A DNA stretch of 34,061 bases, taken from contig JAFSYY010000021.1 of the NCBI GenBank assembly GCA_017455845.1, forward strand, positions 1 through 34,061, written 5' to 3'. Origin of the DNA: Prevotella sp. Its GTDB lineage: Bacteria > Bacteroidota > Bacteroidia > Bacteroidales > Bacteroidaceae. The position numbers were made by a program, and so were the translations under genes. Positions 25,302-33,844 of the stretch are shown here, one piece after another. Positions within the stretch are counted from its first letter, which is position 1. Every line of letters starts with the position of its first letter. The notes beneath the pieces were generated by a model. It was not told the DNA's origin, made no database searches, and saw nothing but the letters and a program-made list of their open reading frames with translations.

Positions 25302-28300
25302 TCACTCCTTGCCATAGACATTGCCCGTGAGGATGATGTTTGCCACTCCGATGTAGTCGCTCACGTCGATGATACCGTCGCCGTTCACGTCGGCAGCCAC
25401 GGCATTGAAGCCCTCGGGCGTCTGACCCAGGATATGGTTGGCAATGCCGATATAGTCGCTCACGTCTACCTTGTCGTCGCCGTTAATGTCGCCAACGGTG
25501 TACACTTCGGTAACACGCAGGATGCCACTGCTGATATCACTCGTGTCCCACACATAGCCCAGGGGCAGGTCGAACTGTGGTGTGCCTCTGAACGAACTGC
25601 TGGCTGTCCACAGCGTCAGTTCGTCGCCGGCCTTCAACTGGCGGTTGGCCACGAAGTTCAACTTCACGGTGCCGTTGAACACGATGGTCTTTGCCTCTAT
25701 CGTCGAGTTCTTCGATGCGTTGACCAGGAACACAATGGTGGAGCCCTCCTGTGCCTGGAAGGTGTTGTTCACGGTAATGGTGCCCGGCGAGGTCTCGTTG
25801 ACGGCCGAGGCACAAGGCATTAACTCGCCACCGCCCATCACGTTGCACGAGTTGAGCAGCACCTGCCCCACAAAGCGGCCACCGCTCCTCACGATAGTAG
25901 GATTGGCACCATTGAGCAGGTCAGCGGGCTTGTATTTATAAGCCGTCACCGTGCCGCCTTCAATGGCCAGCGTGCCGTTCATCTTGCCCTCGGTCATCTT
26001 CATCTTGCCCGTGCCGCGCTTGGTCAGGGGCGAGGTGCTCACGGCGATGGTGCCGCCGTAGTCATCGGTACGCTCGGAGGTGATGCCCACCTCGGTTTTC
26101 ATCTCGAAGTCCTCGTCGCAGTCCACAATCCATGTGCCCGAGCCCACGAGGGCGCCCGTGCCGCTGAACTTCTTCACGGTGATACTATTGCCTTCGTTGC
26201 TGAAACGCGCATTGGCAGCCACGTTGACCGTTGCCTTTGGCAGACCGTTGGTGTTGCGGTACATAAAGGCTGGATCGTACGACTTCTTGTTCTGACGGTT
26301 GTTCTTGTCTATATTGATAGTGCCCTCGAAGTTGCTCCAGTCGCCGTCATAGTAGCAGCGCACGCCACCGGTATAGACATTAAACGTGCCCGCGCCCGTC
26401 AGCCTACCCGTATAGGTGGAACGGTAGCCGCCATAGAAGGTGCCCGTCTTGCCCTCGGGCACGATAAAGGCCGTTGAGCAGTCGATGTTGGTGCCTTCGT
26501 CGTTGGCAGCCGTGACAGAGCCGCCCTGGAACTCCACCACGCTAGGCAGTGTCTCTACGTGCGCCGAGGTGTAGTTGCTGGTCACCGAGCCGCCCTTGAC
26601 CACCAGTTTGGCCATGGGATTGGTCTGCGTGCCTATCTCCATCGAGCCGGCACCCGTCTTGTTGAGTGTGGCACCGCTGCCTCTGATGGCTTTGTTGAAG
26701 ATGACGCTCTTGTCGGCGGGCACCTGCAAGGTGACCTCGCCGCTGATGGACAGCGTCTGGTCGGTAATCATCACACCGTCGGTAACCAGCGTGGTGCCGT
26801 CTTTCATCGTAATCTGCGACGAGGCATTGCCCAGCGAGCCCCAGTCTTGACCGGCATTGTTGGCCAGCATGGCCACGGTCACCCGGCCGCCGTTGATGAC
26901 GGTAGAGCCGATATGATTCCAGTTCTTGAAGATCACACCGCCATTGCCGTTCTTGGTGACGATGCCGCCGCCCACGATGCTGTCGCCGGAGATGGTATAG
27001 TTCTTCGTCTCGTTGTTGAAGGTCACCGACTTGGCACTCACGGGGCCGCTGATGACCACATTGGTCGAGGCGGCATTGTCGTCGAACACCACGTCGTCGC
27101 CGGCCGACATATAGGTGGGCTGGCCGTCGTAGAGGAAGTTCTCGCTCACGGCCTGCTGCCAGGTGCTGTTGCCGGCGCTACCGTTCCAGATCACCTGTCC
27201 GGCTTCGCGCATAGACTCTACGACGAGTATCAGTTTGCCGTCCTCATGTTTGACCGATGCCTTCACGCTGGCGGGTGTGCCCTCGATGAGCAGGTCGGCC
27301 ACATCGCCTGTTATGGTGGCAACGGTGCCTATCTCGTATGTTCCCGGTTCCAGCGTGCCGCTATAGTTGACCTGCAGCACGGGGTTCTTATAGCGCGGAC
27401 CGAAGTTTTTCCATACATCACCGGTCTTAGCCTCTATGGAAAGGGTGGTGGCCGTCACCTGGTCAAACGCCCCGTCCTTGCCGTCGAGCACGATGCGCGA
27501 GCCGAAGCCCAGTGCCAGCGACGAGGCGCTGATGCTGCCCACCTGGTCCTGGCCGCCGGGATAGATGGTGGCGTTATAGTCGGCCTTCAGGCCGCCCATG
27601 AAGCGCCCGCCGTTGCTGATGAGCGTGGTGTGGCGGTTCAACCATACAGCACTGCTCTCCATGGTGCCGTCGAACATGAGCGTGCCCTGCCAGATGTCGG
27701 TCTCGCCCGTATGCTTCTCCGTGACGTTGGGCAGCACCAGCACGCCCTCGCCCTGCTTCACCAGGCGCGTAGCCCCACTGAAGGCACCGCCGGTCAGCGT
27801 GGTGGTATAGGTGGTCACGGTGCGGGTGGGCTGCTTCGGCGTGGATGATGTGGCCTGACGCGAGCCGCTGCCTGCCACCAGTGCGGGGGTGTTGACATAT
27901 AATATATAAGGTGAGGCGCCGTCCTGCACGCCGATGGTCTTGTTCTCATAGCCGGAGATCAGCAACTGGTCGTTGGTGGTCTGGATGGTGCCGCTCACCT
28001 CCGTACGGCCGTCCAGGGTCAGTGCGGGCGGCTCCTTGGTGATGCCCTCCAGTTCGCCGAGGAAGAAACTGGGGTGTGGCGGCTGGTTGTAGCCCACGCT
28101 CTGCCACGTCATGCCGTTGCGGTATTCATGGTCGTACCACAGCGAGGTGATGCCCCAGGGCGAGGGATAACTGGACATCTGGATAATCAGTTTGTCGCCG
28201 GTACGCGTCACAATCTCCTCGCGCCAGTCGCCGAGGATGTCGCCCAGGAAGCAGGGGTTGTTCTTCGACGAGTTGTTCAGGTTGCCCTGCCCCAGCCAGC

Positions 28301-30008
28301 AGCGGCCGTTCTTATAGGAGCGGTTGGTGCCCACCTCATTACCATATTTATATACGCACGGAGCACGCTCCACACCCGGCGAGTCCATAAACTCGTCGAG
28401 CAGGTCGCCGTCCCAGTAGATGCGCATGTTCATATAGTCATCATTGGCCAGGTTCAAGCCATCAATCACCTTGTCGGCCACCAGGCTGATGACATCATAG
28501 CCGAAGGTGTTGCCGATGGCACCGGGATACGTGCCCTGGAAGTTGCCGGCCATGCAGCGCCCGTTGTCGGCACCGGTGCCGGTGGTGAAGCGCAGCGTCG
28601 ACGACATGCCGTCGGTATAGGCGATGCCGGGCACGGTGCTGCCCTCCAGACAGACAAACTGCTCCAGTCCCCAGCGGTAGGGGTCCAGGTCGCCGCAGTG
28701 CTGCGCGTCGCCGTGGCCGAAGCCGGTGGTGGAGAGGCCGTAGCCGTTGTCGTCGATAATCATCGAGCCGAACACAATCTCGTCGCGGCCGTCCATGTCG
28801 ACGTCGGCGATGGCGAAGTTGTGGAAGCCGTTGCCAAACCAGGGCGACCGGCCGTCGTAGCAGTTCCAGCGCCAGCGCTGCGTCAGTTTATGGGTAGCGG
28901 GGTCTACATCCAGGGCGCAGAACTTATGGCGTGTGTAGCAGCCGCGGCCCAGGAAGATGCTGGGGTTGCGGCCGTCCAGGTAGGGTGCACCGAAGTAGTG
29001 CTTGTTAGAGCGGTGGCCGGTGTCGCTGGCACCCCACACGGCAGCATATTCCGACTCGGTGGCACTGTACACATTGGAGGCCTCGCCGGCCTCGTAGCGC
29101 GGCAGAGGATATTCCATGGGTGTCCAGGTGCTGCCGCCGTCCCAGTCGAGATAAGGCTCACCCGTGGCACCGTTCAGGTAGATAAGATACTCCTTGCCGT
29201 GCTTGGTGTATTCGTCGCGCGGGGCGTAGTAGGTCATATCGCCCACCTTGATGGTCTTGCCCGTAGACGTGTGGATAATCATATTGTCGGCACCGCGCAT
29301 CAGGGCCTCGGCCTTGCCGTCGCGGTCCCAGTCGTAGAGGATCAGGTCGAACTGCTCGTCGGGGCCGGCCATCATGTTCGGGCCCATGTCTATCCACCAC
29401 AGGCGCGTGCCGTCCATCTTATAGCACTCGTGCAGGTTGAAGTCGGTGGTGTTGCCCTCGGTGCGCAGGTTGCCACTGTCGTTGCGGCGCTTCACCACAA
29501 ACTCCATCTGGCCGTCGCCGTCGACATCGGCCACGGAACAGTCGTTCAATGTATAGGGGTAAGTGGTTGTACCATCAACGACCACAGGGCTGACGGTGGC
29601 ACCATTGCGGTTGACCACAGGCTTCACGGGAATCTCCCAGTACTGGTGGTCCCAGGGCGTGCACTCGGCAGCCAGGGCGGTCTGCTCCGTGCCCTTCACC
29701 ACCGGCACCACCTTGTAGGTGGCCGTCTTCGTGCCGCTGTTGTCCTGATAGTTGGTTGCCTCCAGGTCAGAGGCCACCTTCGTGCCGTTGCGATACACAT
29801 TGTATTTCGTGTCGAAATATTCCGACGGCAACTTTCGCCAACTCAGAAAGATGCCGCTGCCCGACATGCCGTAGTTGCTGTCCTGTCCGGTCTTGTCGCC
29901 TTGGGGTATGGCCACGAGGCCGCGAGTCAGTCTGTCGGTCACACGCTGAGCATCAACGGTCACAGTAGCCGCTGCCAGCAAGAACAATGCTAATAATACC
30001 TTTTTCAT
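25302..30008 (-). CDS. PL11 rhamnogalacturonan lyase with autotransporter-type repeats and dockerin-like tail
   Basis: The protein has 1568 residues from the ATG at 30008 (MKKVLLALFLL); the frame extends to 30074 but those residues look non-coding. Signal cleavage is after VDA. Residues about 20-620 match family 11 polysaccharide lyases (YesW/YesX type), which cut the rhamnogalacturonan I backbone of pectin by beta-elimination. Examples are RGLVAIPQG, calcium-loop blades DVDGDGQMEFVVKRR, DWDRDGKAEALMRGAD, DVDMDGRDEIVFGSM, and LGDILGDWREEIVTR. Residues about 690-1480 form a beta-helix with autotransporter-associated repeats (LVKQGEGVLVLPNVTEKHTG, LNKTGAGSMEIG, LTKRGTGKMKMTEG). The end has two dockerin-like calcium motifs (DINGDDKVDVSDYIGIANHI, DVNGDGIIDVSDYIGVANII). 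Plain PL11 enzymes are about 600-650 residues, so this is more than twice the usual size. Confidence 0.9.
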   Translation of the reverse strand: MKKVLLALFLLAAATVTVDAQRVTDRLTRGLVAIPQGDKTGQDSNYGMSGSGIFLSWRKLPSEYFDTKYNVYRNGTKVASDLEATNYQDNSGTKTATYKVVPVVKGTEQTALAAECTPWDHQYWEIPVKPVVNRNGATVSPVVVDGTTTYPYTLNDCSVADVDGDGQMEFVVKRRNDSGNLRTEGNTTDFNLHECYKMDGTRLWWIDMGPNMMAGPDEQFDLILYDWDRDGKAEALMRGADNMIIHTSTGKTIKVGDMTYYAPRDEYTKHGKEYLIYLNGATGEPYLDWDGGSTWTPMEYPLPRYEAGEASNVYSATESEYAAVWGASDTGHRSNKHYFGAPYLDGRNPSIFLGRGCYTRHKFCALDVDPATHKLTQRWRWNCYDGRSPWFGNGFHNFAIADVDMDGRDEIVFGSMIIDDNGYGLSTTGFGHGDAQHCGDLDPYRWGLEQFVCLEGSTVPGIAYTDGMSSTLRFTTGTGADNGRCMAGNFQGTYPGAIGNTFGYDVISLVADKVIDGLNLANDDYMNMRIYWDGDLLDEFMDSPGVERAPCVYKYGNEVGTNRSYKNGRCWLGQGNLNNSSKNNPCFLGDILGDWREEIVTRTGDKLIIQMSSYPSPWGITSLWYDHEYRNGMTWQSVGYNQPPHPSFFLGELEGITKEPPALTLDGRTEVSGTIQTTNDQLLISGYENKTIGVQDGASPYILYVNTPALVAGSGSRQATSSTPKQPTRTVTTYTTTLTGGAFSGATRLVKQGEGVLVLPNVTEKHTGETDIWQGTLMFDGTMESSAVWLNRHTTLISNGGRFMGGLKADYNATIYPGGQDQVGSISASSLALGFGSRIVLDGKDGAFDQVTATTLSIEAKTGDVWKNFGPRYKNPVLQVNYSGTLEPGTYEIGTVATITGDVADLLIEGTPASVKASVKHEDGKLILVVESMREAGQVIWNGSAGNSTWQQAVSENFLYDGQPTYMSAGDDVVFDDNAASTNVVISGPVSAKSVTFNNETKNYTISGDSIVGGGIVTKNGNGGVIFKNWNHIGSTVINGGRVTVAMLANNAGQDWGSLGNASSQITMKDGTTLVTDGVMITDQTLSISGEVTLQVPADKSVIFNKAIRGSGATLNKTGAGSMEIGTQTNPMAKLVVKGGSVTSNYTSAHVETLPSVVEFQGGSVTAANDEGTNIDCSTAFIVPEGKTGTFYGGYRSTYTGRLTGAGTFNVYTGGVRCYYDGDWSNFEGTINIDKNNRQNKKSYDPAFMYRNTNGLPKATVNVAANARFSNEGNSITVKKFSGTGALVGSGTWIVDCDEDFEMKTEVGITSERTDDYGGTIAVSTSPLTKRGTGKMKMTEGKMNGTLAIEGGTVTAYKYKPADLLNGANPTIVRSGGRFVGQVLLNSCNVMGGGELMPCASAVNETSPGTITVNNTFQAQEGSTIVFLVNASKNSTIEAKTIVFNGTVKLNFVANRQLKAGDELTLWTASSSFRGTPQFDLPLGYVWDTSDISSGILRVTEVYTVGDINGDDKVDVSDYIGIANHILGQTPEGFNAVAADVNGDGIIDVSDYIGVANIILTGNVYGKE

Positions 30009-30071
30009 TATAGATATAGTTTTTAATGTTTTCAGTAAACAAATGATAGTCATAGTTTTTATTGTTGGATG

Positions 30072-30103
30072 CAAAAATACATTATTTTTTCCATTCCTCC
30101 AAA
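30072..30103 (-). promoter_or_regulatory. Bacteroidetes-type promoter of the PL11 lyase gene
   Basis: On the minus strand TTTG (30103-30100), exactly 20 bases, then TATTTTTG (30079-30072) match the consensus fully. The transcript would start near 30066 and have a leader of about 58 bases before the ATG at 30008, which also supports that start. Confidence 0.8.
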
Positions 30104-30151
30104 CAGATTGTCATAAATTGTAGCAGAAAAACAAAAAACAGGCCAAAAAAA

Positions 30152-30203
30152 ACAAAAGGTATTATTTTAAAAGACAACAATGACAACAAAAACAACAATT
30201 TTT
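30152..30203. repeat. Dispersed 50-bp A-rich repeat, copy 1
   Basis: The stretch centred on TTTTAAAAGACAACAATGAC recurs with a few changes at 33340-33388 within the inverted-repeat element. It lies in the 324-bp gap between the lyase gene and the 51-aa peptide gene. The rest of that gap (30204-30398) holds the hairpin at 30283-30316 and two copies of CCTCACGGATG. Confidence 0.75.
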
Positions 30204-30282
30204 ATCCATCGGCCTTATCATCGCATAGGCTCGATGCGCTTGTCTCTGCCCCTCTCTTGCTACCGTATGAAGACAACATGGC

Positions 30283-30316
30283 GGTGGCGGCTCGTCCTCA
30301 CGGATGGGCCGCCACC
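30283..30316. terminator. 9-bp G/C-rich hairpin after the 51-aa peptide gene
   Basis: GGTGGCGGC (30283-30291) pairs perfectly with GCCGCCACC (30308-30316) across a 16-base loop. No T tract follows on the minus strand, so it is only a possible terminator or RNA-stabilising end for the peptide transcript. Confidence 0.4.
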
Positions 30317-30398
30317 TTATAAACTTTATTTTAAACTAACAATACCACAGGCCACCATCCTCACGGATGCACGCCCGAGGCTGTTCTATCCTTAGAGG

Positions 30399-30554
30399 CT
30401 ATTCCTCGTCGTCGTCCCAGAGGGAACCGCTTTCACGGGAAAGATTACCCGATGACTCTGTTGTAGAACCTCCGTAGCCGGGGGATGCAACCATTATGTG
30501 AGATGTCTGGATTCTGACATTCTTTATTTCCGGATTCTGATATATCTTTTTCAT
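30399..30554 (-). CDS. Short peptide with MKKIYQ start and SLWDDDEE end, copy 1
   Basis: The 51-residue peptide of unknown function begins at ATG 30554; an in-frame ATG at 30584 would add ten residues that the paralogue lacks. It shares MKKIYQxPE at the N-terminus, an xTxHIMxAS-type middle, and a very acidic end around one tryptophan (SLWDDDEE) with the 57-residue peptide at 33845-34018. The centre (GYGGSTTESSGNLSRES) is Gly/Ser/Thr-rich and variable. There is no clear signal peptide or membrane helix. It begins 64 bases after the stop of the 708-aa exported protein on the same strand, so they are probably co-transcribed. Conserved ends around a variable centre could fit a modified or secreted peptide; that is speculation. 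Confidence 0.75.
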   Translation of the reverse strand: MKKIYQNPEIKNVRIQTSHIMVASPGYGGSTTESSGNLSRESGSLWDDDEE

Positions 30555-30618
30555 TGTCGTGTTTCTTTTTGGGGTGTTAAACATGAATTACCATAAATAC
30601 CCATGAATTTCTCATGAA

Positions 30619-32745
30619 TTACTTTATAACAACTTTCTTGCCGTTCACAATGTAGAGACCCTTCATGGGCTGGGTGATGCGTTGGCCGCTCAGACTGTAG
30701 ACATCATTATTCTCTACATTTATCAATTTCTCAATTTCAGCAATGCCTGTACCCTCGCCACCGAAGAGCGAGAAGAAGGCACGAGCCGACGAACCGTCGA
30801 AGTCAGCAGGCAAGTAGGCCGTGTTGGCACCTACGGTGAACGCGTTGGTGTTCTTGTAGAAACCAAGACCATTGGTGGCATCGTTCATCAACACATAGCC
30901 GGCTTCGGCATCTATGGTTGTGTTAGCCGTCACACCGACCAGTTTATTGGCTGTCACGACGGTAGAACTGCTTGCAACAACGGGAATACTAGCAGTACCT
31001 TCATCACCCTGCAAAAGCAGTCCAGTGTTAGCAGGAACGGTGCCACCTTTCACCGAGGTTTTTGCGAGCACACCGTCAGCACCGCCAGTCACGATATAAG
31101 CCTCGGTCAAACCAGTAGCGTTTGCAAGGTCAAGAGCGTAAGGCGAGCAATAGGTAGCCCAGCCAGATGCGGTAATGGACTTGGAAACGCTGGTTCCAGT
31201 AGGTGTATATATATTAAGTGTTGTGAACGTGTTGTTGTTCACCTGCGAACCAAATGAGAATTTCCCATCCGTTGACGTGGAATAAATGCCATTACCTACT
31301 AAGTCAATTAAAGTAGCAAAACTGCCATCTATCCAGGTGTTGATAGTGAATGAACCTTTATTCCATCTTGGAGCAAGACCTTTACGTGTGTCTGAATTTT
31401 GAGCCTTGGTAATTCCAAAGATGCCTGTTCCAGAAAGAGTAATTCCCGATATGTGGTTGACATCGTTAATCTGATAAACCTGTACACCTGCACCCGTAAT
31501 TGTAATGTTGTTACCCACAACACTTAACCCAACGCGATAACTGTCTTGTGTGAAATCATATCTGCGAGACAGCAGGAATGCAGATGCATCAACGTCAAGC
31601 GTTGCAGCATCTGAAGTAGTATAGCCGTCGGCAGAGGCGGTTACGGAGATAGTTCCTGCGGTACTGGCAGTATATGGTGAACTAATAGGGTTGCCGCCAA
31701 GTGTAGCACTGAGCGTGATAGTGGGAGTTCCATAAGTACCAGTAGAAACGGCAGCAAACGTGTACTGCTTATAGTATTTCTCATTATCTAACCCCATTCC
31801 TGTCAACGTAATTATGGGTTGAGTTAACTTGATAGTGGTGCCGACTGCAACATCCTGTGAACCTACCGTAGATGCTGTGCTGGTGGAACTGACGCTGATA
31901 GCCTTTACCGTAACAGTGCTTTCACTTACAGAACCCTCACCAACAGTAATCTCCTGACTTGCTATTGTGAATGAATTGGGAGATGACGTTGTTGGCGTAG
32001 AACCGTCGGTAGTGTAATAAGTGGTAATATCATTACCAGCATCTGATGTACCTGATGTAATAGTCACCTTACGAGTATTGTTATATGCGCCAGTTATGGC
32101 GAAAGTTGGTGCCGTTACAGTTTCGTTACCTGTGGTTTTAATGACTATGCTTGCAATAGCAAAATTGTTATTGGTGAAATACAAGTCAAGATTGCCATCA
32201 GCTGCTACAGTGTATTCCGTTCCAGAAGAAAGTGCGGCATCTACAGCAATACCCGTCAACTGGCTCGCACTACATGTATAGGGGTCTGCTGCTTTACCAG
32301 ACTGCTTATAATAGGTAAACTTAATCTTGTCGCCTGCCTTTAGATTCAAGACAGAGAAACGTGCTGCTCCTTGTGCGTCGGCTGTACCATTACCATTCCA
32401 CTGACCAGCTAATCCATGCTGATAGTTGTTACTGCTTGAACGCCACATAAAACGGATCTGAGAACCAGCATTGTACTGGTAATCCACTGCGAAACGACCT
32501 TTAAGGTCAAGTGTCTGGGCATTAACAGTAAGATTATCAATAACCTTAACCGTACCAGCCTTGGCACTTGTTCCTGACTGAGCAATACCATCGCCCGAAG
32601 TCGTTAGGTTGCCAGTACCATTAGCGGTAATAAATGCGGCGAAATCGTAGGTCTCCGTAATGTCCACTGCCCACGCACTTGCCCCCACGCCCAGCAGTAC
32701 TGCGACGAGGAGCACTTTCATTGAATTTAGTAGTTTCTTTTTCAT
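30619..32745 (-). CDS. Exported repeat-rich surface protein with a C-terminal sorting-like tail
   Basis: The 708-residue protein has signal peptide MKKKLLNSMKVLLVAVLLG and cleavage near SAWA. The N-terminal 200 residues are beta-rich (ITETYDFAAFI...). A segment near residue 240 (ITTYYTTDGSTPTTSSP) matches the chitobiase/hexosaminidase C-terminal-like fold common in Bacteroidetes surface proteins. Ig-like stretches follow. The segment ASGWATYCSPYALDLANATG is typical of uncharacterised Prevotella surface proteins. The tail DVYSLSGQRITQPMKGLYIV ending KKVVIK resembles a type IX secretion sorting tail and that of the 928-aa protein. It is preceded by a leader of about 270 bases with the structured RNA. 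Base composition is somewhat more AT-rich than the lyase. Role unknown, perhaps adhesion. Confidence 0.7.
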   Translation of the reverse strand: MKKKLLNSMKVLLVAVLLGVGASAWAVDITETYDFAAFITANGTGNLTTSGDGIAQSGTSAKAGTVKVIDNLTVNAQTLDLKGRFAVDYQYNAGSQIRFMWRSSSNNYQHGLAGQWNGNGTADAQGAARFSVLNLKAGDKIKFTYYKQSGKAADPYTCSASQLTGIAVDAALSSGTEYTVAADGNLDLYFTNNNFAIASIVIKTTGNETVTAPTFAITGAYNNTRKVTITSGTSDAGNDITTYYTTDGSTPTTSSPNSFTIASQEITVGEGSVSESTVTVKAISVSSTSTASTVGSQDVAVGTTIKLTQPIITLTGMGLDNEKYYKQYTFAAVSTGTYGTPTITLSATLGGNPISSPYTASTAGTISVTASADGYTTSDAATLDVDASAFLLSRRYDFTQDSYRVGLSVVGNNITITGAGVQVYQINDVNHISGITLSGTGIFGITKAQNSDTRKGLAPRWNKGSFTINTWIDGSFATLIDLVGNGIYSTSTDGKFSFGSQVNNNTFTTLNIYTPTGTSVSKSITASGWATYCSPYALDLANATGLTEAYIVTGGADGVLAKTSVKGGTVPANTGLLLQGDEGTASIPVVASSSTVVTANKLVGVTANTTIDAEAGYVLMNDATNGLGFYKNTNAFTVGANTAYLPADFDGSSARAFFSLFGGEGTGIAEIEKLINVENNDVYSLSGQRITQPMKGLYIVNGKKVVIK

Positions 32746-32833
32746 TGTTTTTGTTTAAGTTAGATATTAGTTAGTTGTTAATAATGCATAGCCTTCTGTC
32801 TTGGCGGAAACTGGGCCAGAAGTGTATATACAC

Positions 32834-33013
32834 AAAAAAGCGCAGACTTCCGTCATACGCTTCACGGGCCTACCACAGCCCCTAATAATCTATGTAGAAG
32901 TCTGCGCATAATGCGCAACTTCAACGATTATTAGCACTTGCCCTTTAATCTCTTTCAGAGGTGGTAGTTCGTGAAGCGATTGAGCAAATAAAATGTTGTG
33001 TGTTCATGCAAAC
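32834..33013 (-). ncRNA. Long rod-shaped structured RNA ending in a terminator; 6S-like RNA or leader attenuator
   Basis: On the minus strand the segments pair in nested order: 32970-32978 with 32858-32866 (9 bp), 32961-32967 with 32870-32876 (7 bp), 32926-32934 with 32882-32890 (9 bp), 32918-32922 with 32897-32901 (5 bp) and 32912-32917 with 32903-32908 (6 bp, 3-base loop). All are perfect. They make a 121-nt rod with one large lopsided bubble (26 bases against 5) that holds a small hairpin. Downstream, 32840-32850 is the exact complement of 32897-32907 and is followed by six T, forming a terminator that would break the top of the rod. A promoter lies just upstream. Size and shape recall 6S RNA, but I do not recognise the family. 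Confidence 0.7.
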
Positions 33014-33019
33014 ACGGTG

Positions 33020-33051
33020 CAAAAGTAATCAATAATTCTGAGATGGGCAAG
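33020..33051 (-). promoter_or_regulatory. Bacteroidetes-type promoter of the structured RNA and 708-aa gene
   Basis: On the minus strand CTTG (33051-33048), 20 bases, then TACTTTTG (33027-33020) match the consensus. Transcription would start near 33013, about 35 bases before the rod begins. Confidence 0.7.
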
Positions 33052-33271
33052 AAAAAAGCGGAAAATCTGCGACGCGTGGCAAAAATCTCGCCTAAAAAAT
33101 CATATAACTCAACTTTCCAACCTTCATGCTATGGAAAGAAATGTGAATAATAAGAATAATTGAAGTTTCCCACCTTTATTTTCACGAATTAGAGAGTTTG
33201 TCACCCCACCCCTACCCTTCCCCTACATGGGAGGGGAGTGCCATGCGGCTTGTTCGCTGCGGTAGCAGGGA

Positions 33272-33416
33272 CTTTTTAACCCAAAACGGTCGTTAGACCG
33301 TTATAAGTTGTCTATGTTGTACATGTTGTTTTAAAAAGGACAAAAGGTGTTTTTTAAAAGACAACAATGACAATAAAAACAACATTTTCGGTCTAACGAC
33401 CGATGTGGGTTTAAAG
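33272..33416. repeat. 145-bp inverted-repeat element (MITE-like)
   Basis: CGGTCGTTAGACCG (33287-33300) is the exact reverse complement of 33389-33402, and each arm is itself a hairpin. Outside them CTTTTTAACCCA (33272-33283) and TGGGTTTAAAG (33406-33416) also pair with one gap. Inside, GTTGTC/GACAAC-rich sequences pair loosely. The interior right arm is a copy of the dispersed repeat at 30152-30203. No coding frame is visible. It could be a non-autonomous mobile element or a large terminator-like structure. Confidence 0.7.
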
Positions 33417-33440
33417 TAGACTCATTAATAGTGTAAAACA

Positions 33441-33550
33441 AATGCTGTTGACCTGTGTCGCGCGACCTGTTGACCTAGGTCAACAGATCGATTGACCTAG
33501 GGCGGCAGATCGGTTGTCCTAGGTCGGCAGATCGGTTGACCTAGGTCAGC
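33441..33550. repeat. Tandem array of five 22-bp units with a palindromic core
   Basis: Five consecutive 22-bp units run without gaps. The best conserved parts are AGATCGGTTGACCTAGGTC-like, and the core GACCTAGGTC is a perfect palindrome in several units. The box TTGACCT recurs at 33448, 33470, 33492, 33514 (TTGTCCT) and 33536, exactly two helical turns apart. Confidence 0.85.
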
Positions 33551-33561
33551 AACTAAGCAAG

Positions 33562-33633
33562 GAGCCTGTTTTGACCTGCAAACGAGCCTGTTTTCACCTG
33601 CAAACGAGCCTGCTTTGACCTGCAAACGAGCCT
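33562..33633. repeat. Second tandem array, 3.3 units of 22 bp
   Basis: Units of the form GAGCCTGTTTTGACCTGCAA (plus two more bases) repeat at 33562, 33584 and 33606, with a partial copy at 33628. The unit differs from the neighbouring array but has the same 22-bp period and also carries TTGACCT or TTCACCT (33571, 33593, 33615). Confidence 0.9.
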
Positions 33634-33660
33634 CCATCATAGTTTTTACTAATAACACTT

Positions 33661-33688
33661 CTCACCTCTCACCTCTCACCTCTCACTT
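33661..33688. repeat. Four tandem heptamers (CTCACCT)
   Basis: CTCACCT three times and CTCACTT once, 28 bases. This is the same class as the signal-peptide heptamers at 138-165, here in non-coding DNA. The flanking gene-free stretches 32746-32833, 33052-33271 and 33689-33760 show nothing further I can name apart from short G/C-rich palindromes. Confidence 0.85.
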
Positions 33689-33760
33689 CAACAGACGACG
33701 GCCGCCGATGCTCACGCACCAGCGGCCGTACTAAAACATTATATAAAAACTTTACTACAC

Positions 33761-33788
33761 ACCCTGCCGCTTTTCCCTCGGCAGGGGT
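33761..33788 (-). terminator. Probable terminator of the 57-aa peptide gene
   Basis: ACCCTGCCG (33761-33769) pairs with CGGCAGGGGT (33779-33788), with one bulged G, across a 9-base loop. On the minus strand it lies 57 bases after the peptide stop, and the sequence beyond becomes T-rich. Confidence 0.5.
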
Positions 33789-33844
33789 GCTCGGCTGCGG
33801 CCGCGGCAGCGCCGGCAAGACGGCGTGCGGCGGCCGTAAGGGGG

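Noticed and set aside
28074-29993. 639-codon plus-strand frame opposite the lyase gene, and similar long plus frames at 26559-27848, 17059-18330 and 11885-13150
   Set aside because: Same antisense pattern as above; all lie opposite recognisable genes and have no family features.
32945-33007. 20-codon leader peptide upstream of the 708-aa gene
   Set aside because: The ATG would be only about seven bases from the predicted transcript start, the downstream gene is not biosynthetic, and the region is better explained as one side of the RNA rod. Kept only as a note in the RNA finding.
33441-33633. CRISPR array
   Set aside because: The 22-bp units follow directly on one another with no unique spacers, and no cas gene is near.
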